Shown here: positions 48,552 through 60,420 of the stretch, in pieces
Position numbering within the stretch: position 1 is the first letter of the stretch
How the letters are laid out: every line of letters starts with the position of its first letter
Origin: Lunularia cruciata
Taxonomy: Eukaryota; Streptophyta; Marchantiopsida; Lunulariales; Lunulariaceae
Assembly (NCBI GenBank): GCA_948567375.1
Contig: OX419762.1
Location: 53,425,034-53,489,033, forward strand
DNA: 64,000 nt
Direction: 5' to 3'
Notes under the pieces: generated by a model
The model's input: the letters and a program-made list of their open reading frames with translations, nothing else
What the model was told of the DNA's origin: nothing
Database searches by the model: none
Position numbers and translations under genes: made by a program

Positions 48552-51500
48552 AGTCCGGATGGAATAGAAGGCCTTCCTTGAAGGAGAAGGTGTTGTACTC
48601 CTTGTCACATGCTGTTAGATGACCATGCACCATTTGGAAGAAGGGATCTTGTTATAGAGCTTACCAAAACTTGTTATGGACCTTGGGGTCAATTGACATC
48701 ATTGTAATTGCCACCGTGATGAGAAGAAGAGACTTCAAATCAGATCGTCGGGATAGAGCATCAGGGATGACATGGAACCAATCTAGTTTGTATTCAAGTT
48801 TGATGTCAAACAATTGAAGTTGCTCTTCCCATTGATGATGTCGACTCTTCATGTGCTCCAAGTGTAGAGTCTACAACAATGGCTTGTAAATAGTTTTCAT
48901 GATCACTTTTTTCCCCAAGAGATAATGCCTCTATACCTTAGTGGTATATACCATTGCAAGCTGCTCCTAATCTTGAGTAGAGTAATTTATTTCAGCTGTA
49001 TTTAGTCGGTGAGACACAAAGGCAATGGGATGTAGTCCATCTGGGAATTCTTGTTGCAACACAGCTCCAATTGCAAAGTTAGAAGCATCAAAATCAACCA
49101 CACAAGGTAGTTGAGGATCATATAGTTGAAGGATGGGTCTTGAAGACACCATATGCTTTAACTTCTAGAATGCTTCTTCATGCTTGGTGGTCCATTGGAA
49201 ACTCAAGTTCTTTCCCAAGAGGTCAATCAATGGTGCAGCCACATGAGCATAATAGTGGATGAACTGTTGGTAAAAACTGGCCAATCCATTGAACGCCCAT
49301 ACTTCTATAACATCCTTTGGGGTAGGCCAATCAATAATGGCCTTGATTTTCTCTTCTTCCATCTTGATCTCCTTTGATGAGATCTTATGACCCAAGAAGG
49401 TAACCTCCTTCTGCCAAAAGGCACACTTTGACTTCTTGTAGTAAAATTTCCATTATCATAGTTGTCTTAGGACTTCTCGCACATGATTCACGTGTTCTGC
49501 ATCTATTTTACTATAGATGAAGATATCATCCAAGAAAAAAACCACGGACCAATCCAATAGTCCATCCAACACCCAATGCATATGATCCATGAATACTGCT
49601 GGAGCATTAGTGAGTCCAAAAGGTAGAACTCTCCACTCAAAATGCCCATACCTTGTGTGAAAGGTAGTCTTTTGCACATCCTCTCTATCAATAGGAATTT
49701 TCCAATAGCCGCTGCAAAGATCCAACTTGGAAAATTAGTGTGCTCCACTTAGTTGATCAAGCAATTCATCGATCCGAGGCAAGGGATATGCATTCTTCAC
49801 GGTTTGCTTGTTGAGCCCATGATAATCAATACAAAAATGAAGTCCTCCATCCTTCTTTGGAAAAAATAGTACCGGTGCTCCCCAAGGAGAAGTACTATGT
49901 TGTATGAAATCCTTCTCCAACAACTCTGTAAGTGTTGTTTGCAACTCCTCCAACTCCTTTGGTGAGAATCGATAGATTGGTCTACTCACGAGAGTACTCC
50001 ATAGTAATAACTTGATCTTGAAGGGCCTACCTCAATCGGAGGGTAATCCCTTTGGTAGATCATCTAGAAACACATCCGCAAACTCCTGAACTATCCAATC
50101 AACCATTGGTTGATGAGGCCCTTGGTCCCCCTTAGATTGTTCTTATGCAATTAGCTTGATACACACCGCAAATATAGACTTATCTTCCTCCAAAGCTTGC
50201 TCTATGGCTGCTTTACTAACCAGTTTCCCTTTTAAGGACTCATCTCTCCTCCAAGCTTGCTCCATGGTTGCCTTCTTAGCAAACTTCCCATCTTGGGACT
50301 CATCTTCCTTCAAGGTTTGCTCTATGGCTACCTTCTCGATAAACTTCCCATCTTGGGATTAACTATTCTTAGGTGTCTTACTCAGAGGTGCCAGACAACC
50401 TAATCGGAAATTCCTACCTTGTTGTTTGTAATACTCCGAGGATAGGAGACCTGAAGAGAAACACACCATGAGAAACACACACTTTCACACTCAAACTCCG
50501 ATGCCCCAAAGGAGCACCTTCTCTTTATTATATAGGCAAAGCGGATCTCCTCCAATGAAGCTCCACCATAGGATTAGGTACATAGATAGGTGACATGTCA
50601 GCAAGCTCCACCCTTGGATTACTTACTTGGATGGGTGACATCTTGGTCTTGGTCCTATCTGGTTGGTCAAACAAGCTTTGACCGGAGGGAATCTTTTAGA
50701 GAATCTTCCGATAGGAATCTCAAAATCACGTGGGTGAGGTACCGTTGGAAAGCTCTTGACAAGACAAAAACGCTAGAGCATATGTACATTTTTGAGGCCT
50801 AATTCATCCATTTAGGCCTCCGAAACTGCCTTCAAAGATTTCAGGCATATTTCGGTTCCAACTCTATTAGTAGAAGTCCTCTTTTGGTGATACCTCTTTC
50901 TGATCTATTCAGTCCATCCTGTGTAAAATCCTTCCAGATGTTACCAACCCAATTCTCACCTTCAAATCATATGTCTAGCTATTGATTCTAAGGTTCTCAA
51001 ATCTATTTTGGTTTTCTCCCTATTAGTAGAAGTACACTTTTGATGATACTTCTATTTGATCTATTTTGATCATCATGTATAACATCATTCTAGATGTTAC
51101 CAAATTGAATTTCACATCTACATCATATGGCTAGCTCTTGGTATTACAATGTTGTACTTGAATTTGTCGTTGTGTCCAATCAAATTGAACCTTATTATGT
51201 TCAAGTTAAGGTAGACCCATAATAAGGATCATAGTATAGAGGTGCCACTACAAACCTCATACACTCCAAATACTCCTTCCCAATCTTGAAGGTAACAGGA
51301 TGCGAGGTGCGGAATGCAGAACCCTTTCTACCATCCGCCATCATCAAACTACTTCCAATCATTGGCTTGATAGGAATACCCAATTCCTTTGCTACTTGCA
51401 TAGACATACAATTCTTTGAACTTCTAGAATCAACCAAAATCCTACAACCCCAATTAGATATTGTACCTTGCAAGTGAAGCAAACTTGCATAGGTCAAGCC
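48552..51500 (-). pseudogene. Gypsy B protease, RT and RNase H
   Basis: Minus strand, reading downwards: protease region 51497-51201 with ILVDSRSSKNCMS (the active-site Asp-Ser-Gly is Asp-Ser-Arg here), an untranslatable stretch about 51,150-50,000, RT 49989-49456 ([51 protein letters not shown]), RNase H 49395-48900 (VVDFDASNFAIGAVLQQEFP, LHPIAFVSHRLN) and the linker to integrase 48861-48661. Multiple stops. It connects across the solo LTR insertion to the integrase at 44172-43450. Confidence 0.88.
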
Positions 51501-52408
51501 TTCAATCCCATTGGAACTAATCGAGCTCCCAATAGGCGGCTCAAAATCTCCTATTGGGATTCCTTGTTTCCTTGATCATTTTATTCCACAAACTCCATCT
51601 AGGCAACTTGTTGAGGTCGTCCATTCTTAAGTGGACATTCAACAATACGATGTCCAACTTGGTGACAATAAAAGCAACCTCCATTTTGTCACAATCTTTC
51701 TCTATCCGTTGTACCAGGTGGTATTCGTTGGATAGTATCAATCTCCATTGGTACCGGTTCTTCCACTTGTGCATAGTGAATTGGTAGGCTTTTTGTAGGT
51801 TGAGGTTGAGACCAAGTTGTCGCAACCAAGGAATCAAAATGCTCAGCCAATTGCATGGCTTCTTCTATGTTTTGTAGCTCCCTCATGGTCATCTCCAATT
51901 TGGTTTATGACTTCAATCCTCGCACAAATCGATCCAAAACTTCACCTTCTTGGAAATCTAGAATTTACATGATGATGTTTTGAAATTGTGTGATGTAGCT
52001 CCTTATTGAGCCAATCTGCTTCAACTCTGCCAATTTATCTTGTGCGGCTCGGGTGGCATTTATAGTTTGAAATCAACCAAGTATTGCATCCTTGAATTCT
52101 GCTCATGTCAAAATTAGTGTGACAATCTATTATTCCGCTTGCTCCACTCAAAATTGTCACCAAAGTTTTGCCACACCATCCAATTGGCTAGAGGCCAAGA
52201 GAACTTTTTTCCGCTCATCTTGAAGATTGTTGGCTTTAAAGTAATGTTTGTAGTCAAACACAAAATTCTCCACCATGCCCAAAAGATTCTTGCCTTCAAA
52301 CACCTTGGGTTTTGGAAATCAAATGCAATCTTCTCCATCTCAAACTGGCGCTCTCTCTATATGTTCTTGTCGTTGCTGGTCTCGTTCATCCAACAATTGA
52401 GTAAGATC
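51501..52408 (-). pseudogene. Gypsy B gag, 5'-truncated
   Basis: Gag with the intact CCHC knuckle CFYCHQVGHRIVEC (about 51,690-51,645), EEAMQLAEHFDSLVATTWS and NLLGMVENFV-type residues. It ends at about 52408, where it is fused to an LTR fragment of opposite orientation; the 5' LTR and start of gag are missing. Confidence 0.82.
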
Positions 52409-52521
52409 CCCATAAATACAAGGGCTAAAGCTCATGCTAGACATTTAGAGTTTTTCCTCATTCAAGTGTCCCAATGTAGGCTTCCATTCTCCTATTTCTC
52501 TCCTCAATCATGATCTTTTAC
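52409..52521 (+). repeat. Gypsy A 3' LTR remnant
   Basis: Plus-sense LTR end beginning at the TATA region (CCCATAAATACAAGGG) and ending GATCTTTTACA at 52521. Orientation matches element A, not element B. It is followed immediately by non-LTR element sequence, so this is taken as the right end of the outer insertion. Confidence 0.75.
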
Positions 52522-53033
52522 ACACTCTTTCCAAACCAAGTATCCACTTTCTCGTGCCATAACAAACACTATGGCCCTTATAGCATCATGGTAGTTATCC
52601 TCTATCCTCCAAAAGGACACCGTGTCATATGGACTGCTATTGCATCTAGTGTAGAACCACACTCACAAGTGAGTAATGAAGATGCAGATGGGTGGACCAA
52701 ACCTAGGTGAAACCTCATCATTGTAGAGAAAGTAGCTAGTGCAAGTCAGAATGCCCTAATGAATGGTTGAGCTAGGATCCAAGAGCTTGCATCCTTGCCA
52801 TAGCAAGAGCAAAGATGTGCTCTAGTAGCCTAAGAAATGGACAAGTCAACTAAGAAAGAATGTAACATATGCTGACATTGTTGCTCCATCAAGGAAGACT
52901 ATAAACCTCTAGTCCAATTTGATGATAGTGAAGCAAAAGATGGAAGGTCCTTGTGTGCCTGTGAAGATACACTATGTCTTGTTTGGCGCAATAACATGTG
53001 GAGAGAAAAGAATGCCTTCTCCACCTTCTTTCA
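52522..53033 (-). mobile_element. Non-LTR element copy I, zinc motif region
   Basis: Carries the zinc motif on the minus strand at 52667-52617: CECGSTLDAIAVHMTRCPFGG starting with C-x-C, then H and C (C-x-C-x9-H-x3-C). A motif of this type between RT and endonuclease is a hallmark of R2-like non-LTR elements. The stretch containing GGTT at 52765-52768 is the empty site for the solo LTR inserted in copy II. Confidence 0.72.
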
Positions 53034-53410
53034 CATAGGAGAATAGAAGATCACATTGGGACACTTGAGTATGGGAAAATCCAAATGCCTAGCATGAGCT
53101 TTGGCTTTGGTATTTATAGGAAACATACAAGGCTCTTGAGAAGCTTCCTTAAGCCACTTTCTTGGAGTGCAAGCCAAGTTAATTGGGAAGCTTCCTTCTA
53201 GAAGCCGCCTACTTGACGTGCAAGCTAAGCTAACTAAGAAGCTTCCCAAGGATCTTCCTCCTAGAAGTCGCTCCTTGGCATGCACAATACTCAATACTTA
53301 GAAGGTATCAAATAGCTTCCTAGATACTTATAGAATATTCTAAGCTAATTTAGACGATTTGTTACTTCGTTAGCCTTGACTAACTTGTTGGTAAAGTCCA
53401 TATTGTTACA
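53034..53410 (-). repeat. Gypsy LTR inserted in non-LTR copy I
   Basis: 377 bp, lacking the first ~28 bases of the LTR, ending ATTGTTACA. Same family as 42441-42821. TATAAATA on the minus strand at 53118-53111 and GAGAAGCTTCC/TTCTAGAA units upstream of it. Comparison with copy II (around 60,690-60,770) shows about 80 bases of the host element were lost at the site. Confidence 0.82.
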
Positions 53411-55474
53411 ACACAACTACAAAAAAATGTTGTAGGTGTAGTCTCATCCATAGATAGCAAGCCAAAGCCTCCACATGAGATTGGTAGAGATGTTTATCTA
53501 CATGCCAAATCCCCTATCACACACTCAAATGTCCTTGGTCCAATAATATCATAAAAGACTCCCATAATCCTCCTATCAATTGCTCTCACACATGATAAGA
53601 AGGTCAAGGAGGAAGGAACTATGCAAAGGAGGTGAGTCGGTCGATGAACAATATTAATGGAGAGTATACCAAATGCCACCTACAAACCTTCTAGTAATAG
53701 AAGGTCATCCATGGAGAACATCTTTTGCAAGGGCTACGTTAAAGAAACATGTGACAAAATCCTTGGATCCTATTTGCACTCCAAGAACACGTAGTCTATC
53801 TATAGATATGATACACCCCTCAAAAAGTTCAAGGTGGAAAGGGATACCTAAAGGAGAGCATGCCATACACTTTGATACCTTGACTCCCAAGCCTACTAGA
53901 TGTAGCTTGGTAGTCAAGTGGTCAAAGGCTGCCTAATCTGATTTACATGGCCCACGATGTGTGTGTCATCTGCCAAGGAGGGAAATACACAAGCATGGCC
54001 AAAGTAATAGATAGAAGAGATCTAAAGTGAGCCATGGCAAATAAAGGTCCCCCTAAAGGATCTCCCTAACATGTACCAATAGCTAACTTCAAGATGGTGA
54101 CTCCCTCTTGTGAACAACTATGTTGGTAGTAAAGGGAAGCAAGAGCCATAAAAAGACTGCACAAAAAGAATAAGACTTACCAAGGATCCACCAGCCTCCC
54201 TAAGCTCTCTAAAGGTAGATGCTCATGAGATGCTATTAAAAGTATTCTCAACATCCATCTGCAAGATGACCCACTCCGGATGGAAATCTAAGAGTGCTCT
54301 AATGCCTAAAAGATAAAGCCTCATATCCTCCAAGTGTAGCTACTCCAAATTGATGTGGACTAAGGTGCTATCGAAAGTGAGAATGATGTTGAAAGACAAT
54401 TGTGTGGCTGACCAAATGCAAGAAGATCTCTCCAATAGCAATTGGTCTAATGCCTCCTTTGTCCTTCTCCATCACGAGAAGTCGACTAGTACCTAACACC
54501 CAACTAATAGACATAGGAATGTCTCCTCTCGCTATTATTGTAGCCACCTAAAACAACTCGGTAAAATCACTAGAACAATCATATGCCTAGAAGTAATCTC
54601 TAAGATGCTCATATACCATCCTTCACAAGCCTCCTAAGGAAAAGCGAGGTGAAGTGCACAATGCTTTTGCAAAAAGTGACCTATCAAGACATAAAGAATG
54701 CTCTTGCTAATAATCTAAGACCTTTAGTGGTAATCCCTCTCTTGCCATAGGATGTAATGAGCGTAGGGAAAAGATAATCTCATCAATAAGACTAGCCAAA
54801 GAAAAAGGGTGTAGCACTCGTGCTGCTCTACTAAACTCTCTAGCTTGACCCAATGTCCTACACTATCATCATCAAGTGTACTCTATGGTATCCTATGGCA
54901 AAACATGTCTCCTAAAACATGCAACTCTAATAGACTCCTCTTGTAGGGCTACCAATTCTCCCACTCTGAATTGACAAAATCTAATAGTCATCTCTCTCTG
55001 CCCCGCATGTCCACCTTTAGCATAAAAAAGACACCATCGAGTAAGTAAGAGGAATAAGAACCATGCTAACTTGTCCATGGGATCACGTGCCAAACGATCA
55101 AATGGTAGACGTAAAGCTTGCCTAGCCTCATCATGGAATGTACATGGTAGCCTATGGATTAGACGTGGATATATAAAACTAGTCTCAAATAAATCCAAAA
55201 TGCAATCCACTTGAGAAGCTAACCATTCACACGACTCGATCTGTATCCTTGGAACGGTCAATGAAGGTATAGAGGAAGCATGCATAATCTTGAGTGTCAT
55301 TGCTATTGATGTAGACGCTCCACTCACTCGAGCATCTCAAGTGATCCAATCATAGTCCTTGTGCATACTTCACACATGGGTCTTTACCCCTTGTGAGGTA
55401 GAGCTACAATGACACACCAAACATGGTGTGTCCCGCTCCGCTCTAGGTAGCCCCATATGGGAAGGTGTAACCAT
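53411..55474 (-). mobile_element. Non-LTR element copy I, N-terminal finger and reverse transcriptase
   Basis: Minus-strand protein region from ATG 55474. Residues 18-38 form a C2H2-like finger (C-L-V-C, then H and H: C-x2-C-x11-H-x4-H) interrupted by a TGA that replaces what could be CGA. An open block (55327-54893) contains DEARQALRLPFDRLARDP and LLTRWCLFYAKGGHAGQREM. RT motifs follow: GGIRPIAIGE (54456-54427), MDVENTFN with the first catalytic Asp (about 54,258), GDPLGGPLFAMAHFR (about 54,062) and SLADDTHI with the catalytic pair (about 53,969). Below that, YDIIGPRTFECVIGDLACR (about 53,560). Several stops, mostly TGA/TAG. It is non-LTR RT of the kind without an N-terminal APE endonuclease. 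Continues at 53033 after the LTR insertion. Confidence 0.8.
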
Positions 55475-55980
55475 GGTTAGCACAAAAATCACAACACCAA
55501 CACAAAATGTTATTCTTCATATCTCTCCAGACTCGCAAATTCATGACCCTTCACATCCCAATTCACATCAGAAAATATAATTTCTCCAAACATTATAAAT
55601 TATAAAATTTTATATCTTTCAATTTTTAACTCAAAAATTTAATTAAATTCACCTCGAACTAAATCATGAAAACCAAAAAATTAAAAATTAAAATTCTAGA
55701 CCCATCACTCTCTCAATGGATCACTCTAAACTTTAAATAACTTAAAAATCTAAATTTTAAATAACTTCAAAATTCACATTCTTTTCTACTCAATTCTCCA
55801 TAATCTTAAATCTTCGATCTAGTGACAATGGAATCCAATTCTCCATAATCTTCAATTTAATTACTAATTATCAATAGAACCGAAATTGAAAAACGAACGG
55901 AATAAATTATTCACGCAGAGTGTTATATACCCGAGAGCGTTCGGAAAATGTATATCTTTACTCTCACATCTCTCCCTCCC

Positions 55981-56070
55981 CTCTCCTTTCCAGGCTCCAC
56001 TTTCTCCAAAACCAAAGTAGCTACCCTCTCCTTTCCAGGCTCCACTGTCTCCCGAACCAAAGTAGCTACC
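55981..56070. repeat. 45-bp tandem duplication
   Basis: Two units beginning CTCTCCTTTCCAGGCTCCAC, period 45 (a multiple of three), so a frame through it encodes a 15-residue repeat LSFPGST.S.TKVAT. Confidence 0.9.
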
Positions 56071-57719
56071 AAGTTCATCCTCAACGAGTTCCCAGCAATG
56101 TGCTCAAGCAGAAATACAGCCTTGGCCTTGTGTAATGAATCTGATGATGTCTTACGAGTAAATCAAATGGATTGACCAGCTGTATTACACCTTCATTACG
56201 ATCGTCTGATTGGAGAATTGACCACCTAAAGAGTACTCTCCTTATACTCTGGGGGGACTTAAGTTCCAGCATTGGCTGATAGTATGTCAATCCGAGTTTC
56301 ATTTGCTACATCAGCACGGTTGTAGCCAAACTATGGTCAACAAAGACAATCTAATCACTGAGATTCAGATCGTTCGTCGAGGACTGCAGTGAGCTTGGGC
56401 GATATAAAGGTCTGGTCGCGGAACATACACATAATTGAAAGCAACTTGAGTCGGTGAACCTACAATTGACAGCAAAGCTGTAAACAACCTAGAGAAACAC
56501 AGAAACATAACTACTGATGACGTGATTCACCGCCCTTGGAATCGAAGGGGACTGTCACTGAAGAAAGTTACACGATGTCGAATGGAAAGTGAAGTTCTGA
56601 ATCCTACACTCTATACACGAGAACTTCCATGCCGAGTCTATATCAAGTCGCCGTCACTTCATAATTTCTATTTTGCTCACCTTTCACGTTTAATCCTCTT
56701 CATCCGGCGGGTTGAATCGAATAGCCAATACTGGTCAAATAGGTAGTATTTGTCAATATACATGTACTAATTCATGTTTCGTACTCACCGAAGCGCGGCG
56801 AAGTCTTCAGAGAGTGGATGTCTGTTTCATTGTCGGATAATTGGTCACGGCATCTCCAATCTTTCGAACCAAACTACGTCTTTCGTCTGTCACTTCTCTT
56901 GTGTTTCTTGTCCAATGCACGGCGGGGTAGTTAGTACTAACATCGTCTCAGCTCACATCATAAGAATGTGAGGTAAGTCGTGCCAAACACAAGACGGAGT
57001 CTCAACAATGTATTTCACAGTTGGCTTCTTATGATGAAACTCTTATTTGTTGGTCAAATCCTGAACATGACATGATTCCAACCAATAAGTCTGAATTCGA
57101 CGTGTGGAAAGATCCAGAGGGCAATGTGATATGTTTGGCGTAATTATTGTGCGGAGGACTTCAAAATACTACCAACAGTGTGGTCATTTCAAGGGCGAAC
57201 ATTCACGCCGTACTCATAGTCACCTTGAAGAGATTCTGGACTGGTAGTTTTGGTTTTTGCGTACACCCAGTATCGACCTGTCGTTGCTGTTACGACGGTC
57301 AACTTCTCTTGTACTTTCTTTCGCTCTTACATGCTTCCATGCATCTCCACATTCTTTCCAGCGCATATAGGCAATATCAGTTGCCTGTATGCACCGAATC
57401 CACTCAATGCACAATCTCTATTTTCTCCCTTTTCCGTTTCTTCTCTAAATACTTCGCACTTACATTCCTTGCATCCACACGTCTCGTTCTGCATTCAACT
57501 GATCTTCCCTTTCCTACAGTAAACCTCTTTCATTTTTTAGGGGTCGGTACCGGAGTTTTTAGACATATTAAAGGAGATCTATGTGATAGATAATTGATTT
57601 AGAGAAGTTCTACGTGCATCCTTCTACCTTACCCACTTATTTCACCCCTTGCAGCCGTTATCTGATTAGTTATCTGACCTTTTCTGGGCGCCGAAACAGA
57701 CGCATCAAAGATAACACTA

Positions 57720-58095
57720 TATTTCTAACTTGGATGTGCCGCGGCAGCCAGTTTTCTCCATCATTCCTGCTCTCGTGCGTGAACGAATCCGGACACTGTT
57801 CACGCGGTGAATATTTCGTTCCTTCGATCTGGTCTGGTGTGGTCCGGTTTGAGTCCGATTTTAAAAGGAACACTTTCCTGTGATTCGAAACACAGTTGAC
57901 ATCAAACGGAACACTGTTTCCTAGTTGGCCATGCCGCGGCGGCCAGTTTTCTCCATTATTCCTGCTCTTTTTTCGTGCGTGAACCCCGCACTTAGTCACC
58001 ACGTAAGTTTTCCTGGCTTTGATCTGGTCTGGTGTGGTCTGGTTTGGGTCCGATTTATAGGGATTCCGTCCTTCAATTCGAAATACAGGAGACAT
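57720..58095. repeat. About 195-bp tandem duplication
   Basis: Units share TGCCGCGGC.GCCAGTTTTC, TTCCTGCTCT, CGTGCGTGAAC, TGATCTGGTCTGGTGTGGTC-type words and CCGATTT. Unit 1 starts about 57,720 and unit 2 about 57,914. Confidence 0.85.
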
Positions 58096-58865
58096 CTTTC
58101 TCCCTCCGGTGTCACCCTTGAATGCAGTGAAGATACCGTCGTAAAGGGTTAAGAGTATTCATAGCACGTGACTTGTTGCAACAATAATGCGAACTCCATC
58201 AGGGTCCGTGATTGATTTGAAAAAAGGCGACCGCGTAGGAAAAATGAAGGATGGGAAGACCCCGTGATTGATTAGTCATGGAATCACCACCACCACCACG
58301 CAATGGCAAGCGCGATGTCTTTCTCTCGTATAAAGGGTAATGCCTCGTCTTCAATGCCCTGAAGATACCGCCATCCCGAATGCTGTGTAGATGCTGTACC
58401 CTCACATGACTCGCGACGATCAAGTCCAGGACGCGTACTTGATCATCCTCTTCAAAGCGCGATCTGCTTTCTCCAAAGAATGCTAATGTCGATTGATGCC
58501 CCGGATATGCCCACAAGACATGTCAAGGGAATGCTGCGGGTGGAGATACCCCATGAGTCTCAAAATTGTGACCACCATCACTACTCTACTATTGTTGTAA
58601 ATCTCATTAGCCTCGTCGATTCGACATGCGAATACCTCTGAAGGCGCGATCCGTAGTTCACGACACGTGTACCATATTGGGGATAACTCCCACCCAACTT
58701 AGTCTGCGGCCGGAATCAAGAGACTTGAGCTTGTATGAAAGCTTGAGTAAGACGCGTGCTTACTCGAGATATACAAGATATACAAGAAGTTATGGGGGTT
58801 TCAAATTTAGGCTTTTGGAGCTTTCGTGGCAATCTCGTAGAAGGACGACTGCATAGACGAAAAAG

Positions 58866-59730
58866 AAGGATGAGAAGAGACACCATCAAGCCCGTACAAG
58901 GGAGGGATGAAAAAGGTAAAATGTGGCTAAGCCCTAATACAGTCTATATGAAAAATCTGCCCCACTGCATCTAAGATATCCTAACTATGCAAGTTGTGTG
59001 GTTTACAAACAACTAGAACTATGCAAGTCGTGTAGTCTACGAACAACTAGAGCATCCAAAGAAGCATCACCTAGTGTGATTGCTGTCCTATGGATTATAC
59101 CAGCCACTTGCCCCTTAGAGTAATGGACACACATTGTCTAAAATATGTTACAAAGTGTGAGAGTGAGAGTGGTACCCCTAGGCGCCTAATATGATAAGCT
59201 CTCACGCACTAATTGACAAATGTACCGAGCGCAATGTCCATCGCTCCATATAACTCCAAGGCTAGATAGAGGAACAAAGAGGTGACATCGCTGCATACCC
59301 CTATACTTGGAGACCTTGCGACTTGCTATTGTGCTCGCCGCCTATCCAAGGGGATGTGTAATCACTCACTCCGAGACTATATCTCACATAAGGTGTCTAA
59401 CCACGACATCCGCTACCATCACTTGATCATCTCGGACCAAGTATAATTCTACCCTGACACAGGTTGTCTGCAAAGCATATGAATGCTCCCTCCAAGCCAA
59501 GTATCCACTCTCTCGTGTCATAGCAAACACAATGTCCCTAATAGCATCATGGGTAGTTATCCTCTATCCTCCAAAAGGACATCATGTCATATGGACCGTT
59601 GTTGCATCTGGTGTAAAACCACACTCACAAGTGAGTAAAGAAGATGCAGATGGGTGGACCAAACCTAGGCAAAACCTTATTGTTATAGAGAAAGTAGTTG
59701 GTGCGAGGCAAAATACCCTAATGCATGGCC
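58866..59730 (-). mobile_element. Non-LTR element copy II, zinc motif and C-terminal domain
   Basis: Homologous to 52522-52760 plus 38160-38721, here uninterrupted. The minus strand keeps CECGFTPDATTVHMT followed by a TGA and CPFGG, and then RDIVFAMTRESGYLAWRE. The endonuclease-like region follows down to 58866, with many stops. It shows directly that 38721 and 52522 were adjacent before the Gypsy insertion, apart from about 25 lost bases. Confidence 0.72.
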
Positions 59731-60420
59731 TATAACACCCATTTGTGCATGTGTGTGGTATTATGATATTTAGCTTAGTATTACAAATACTTGAGATATA
59801 TTATTTATATAGAGATAAAAGATGGTTCTACATTAGTCATGATTAGCTAAAGTTAATCATAGCTAAGATAGTGGGGACCTTACTTTAGAGGAAGTGGAAA
59901 AGATGAGCACCACTATTTTGGATTCTAGTGTGTTGACTTAATATTATTCCTAGGTGTTTGGCTTTGAGGAAAGAGTTGAGAACTCTTGGACCCGCAAGCC
60001 TTTTTGTTTTGGATTCTTCTATAGTCCAAGGATAGCCCATGTGAAGGAATCTTTGACTTAGTAGTTGGGTCAAGATAAGATCACATGCTTAGTGGAATAT
60101 GCCAATGTGGATGGATATTCCTTTATACTTTTTGACTTTACTTGACTTTTAGCCTAGTAACTTGAGTTACTCTAGTAATTAGTAACTTTGGTACATAATT
60201 AATTCACAAGTATGTAAACTAGGGGTGAGTAGGTACTCATCATCCTTTCATTTGCAACTATCTCTCTAATTGAGTTCTCTAGTGAGCAATGTCTTGAGTC
60301 TTGGAGTGTTAGCCTAGGAGGAGTATGATGGAGTTGGGGTTCTTTGCCTTCTTAGTCCATGGTGCGCTACCATAATAGCCATCAGAGGTTCATCTTGAGT
60401 GAGATACAGGCCGGCTCACA
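59731..60420 (+). mobile_element. 690-bp solo LTR in non-LTR copy II
   Basis: TATAACACCC ... GGCTCACA, full-length match to the interrupted copy at 44176-48551. Flanks are GGCC (59727-59730) and GGTC (60421-60424), a 4-bp target duplication with one change. The empty site is GGTT at 52765-52768 in copy I. The TATA box is altered to TATGTAAA. Confidence 0.85.

Larger units (their letters stand above)
55475..58865. other. Mixed intergenic DNA between two retroelement blocks
   Basis: 55,540-55,880 is very AT-rich. From about 55,950 to 58,850 GC content is higher and the sequence looks unique, but no frame has a recognisable domain. The short frame ending KFILNEFPAMCSSRN (about 56,070-56,115) is coding-like and could be an exon remnant. 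Confidence 0.35.

Noticed and set aside
57147-57593. 148-codon plus-strand frame as a gene
   Set aside because: Phe/Leu/Cys/His-rich composition without domain, and alternative frames are equally open. No support beyond length.
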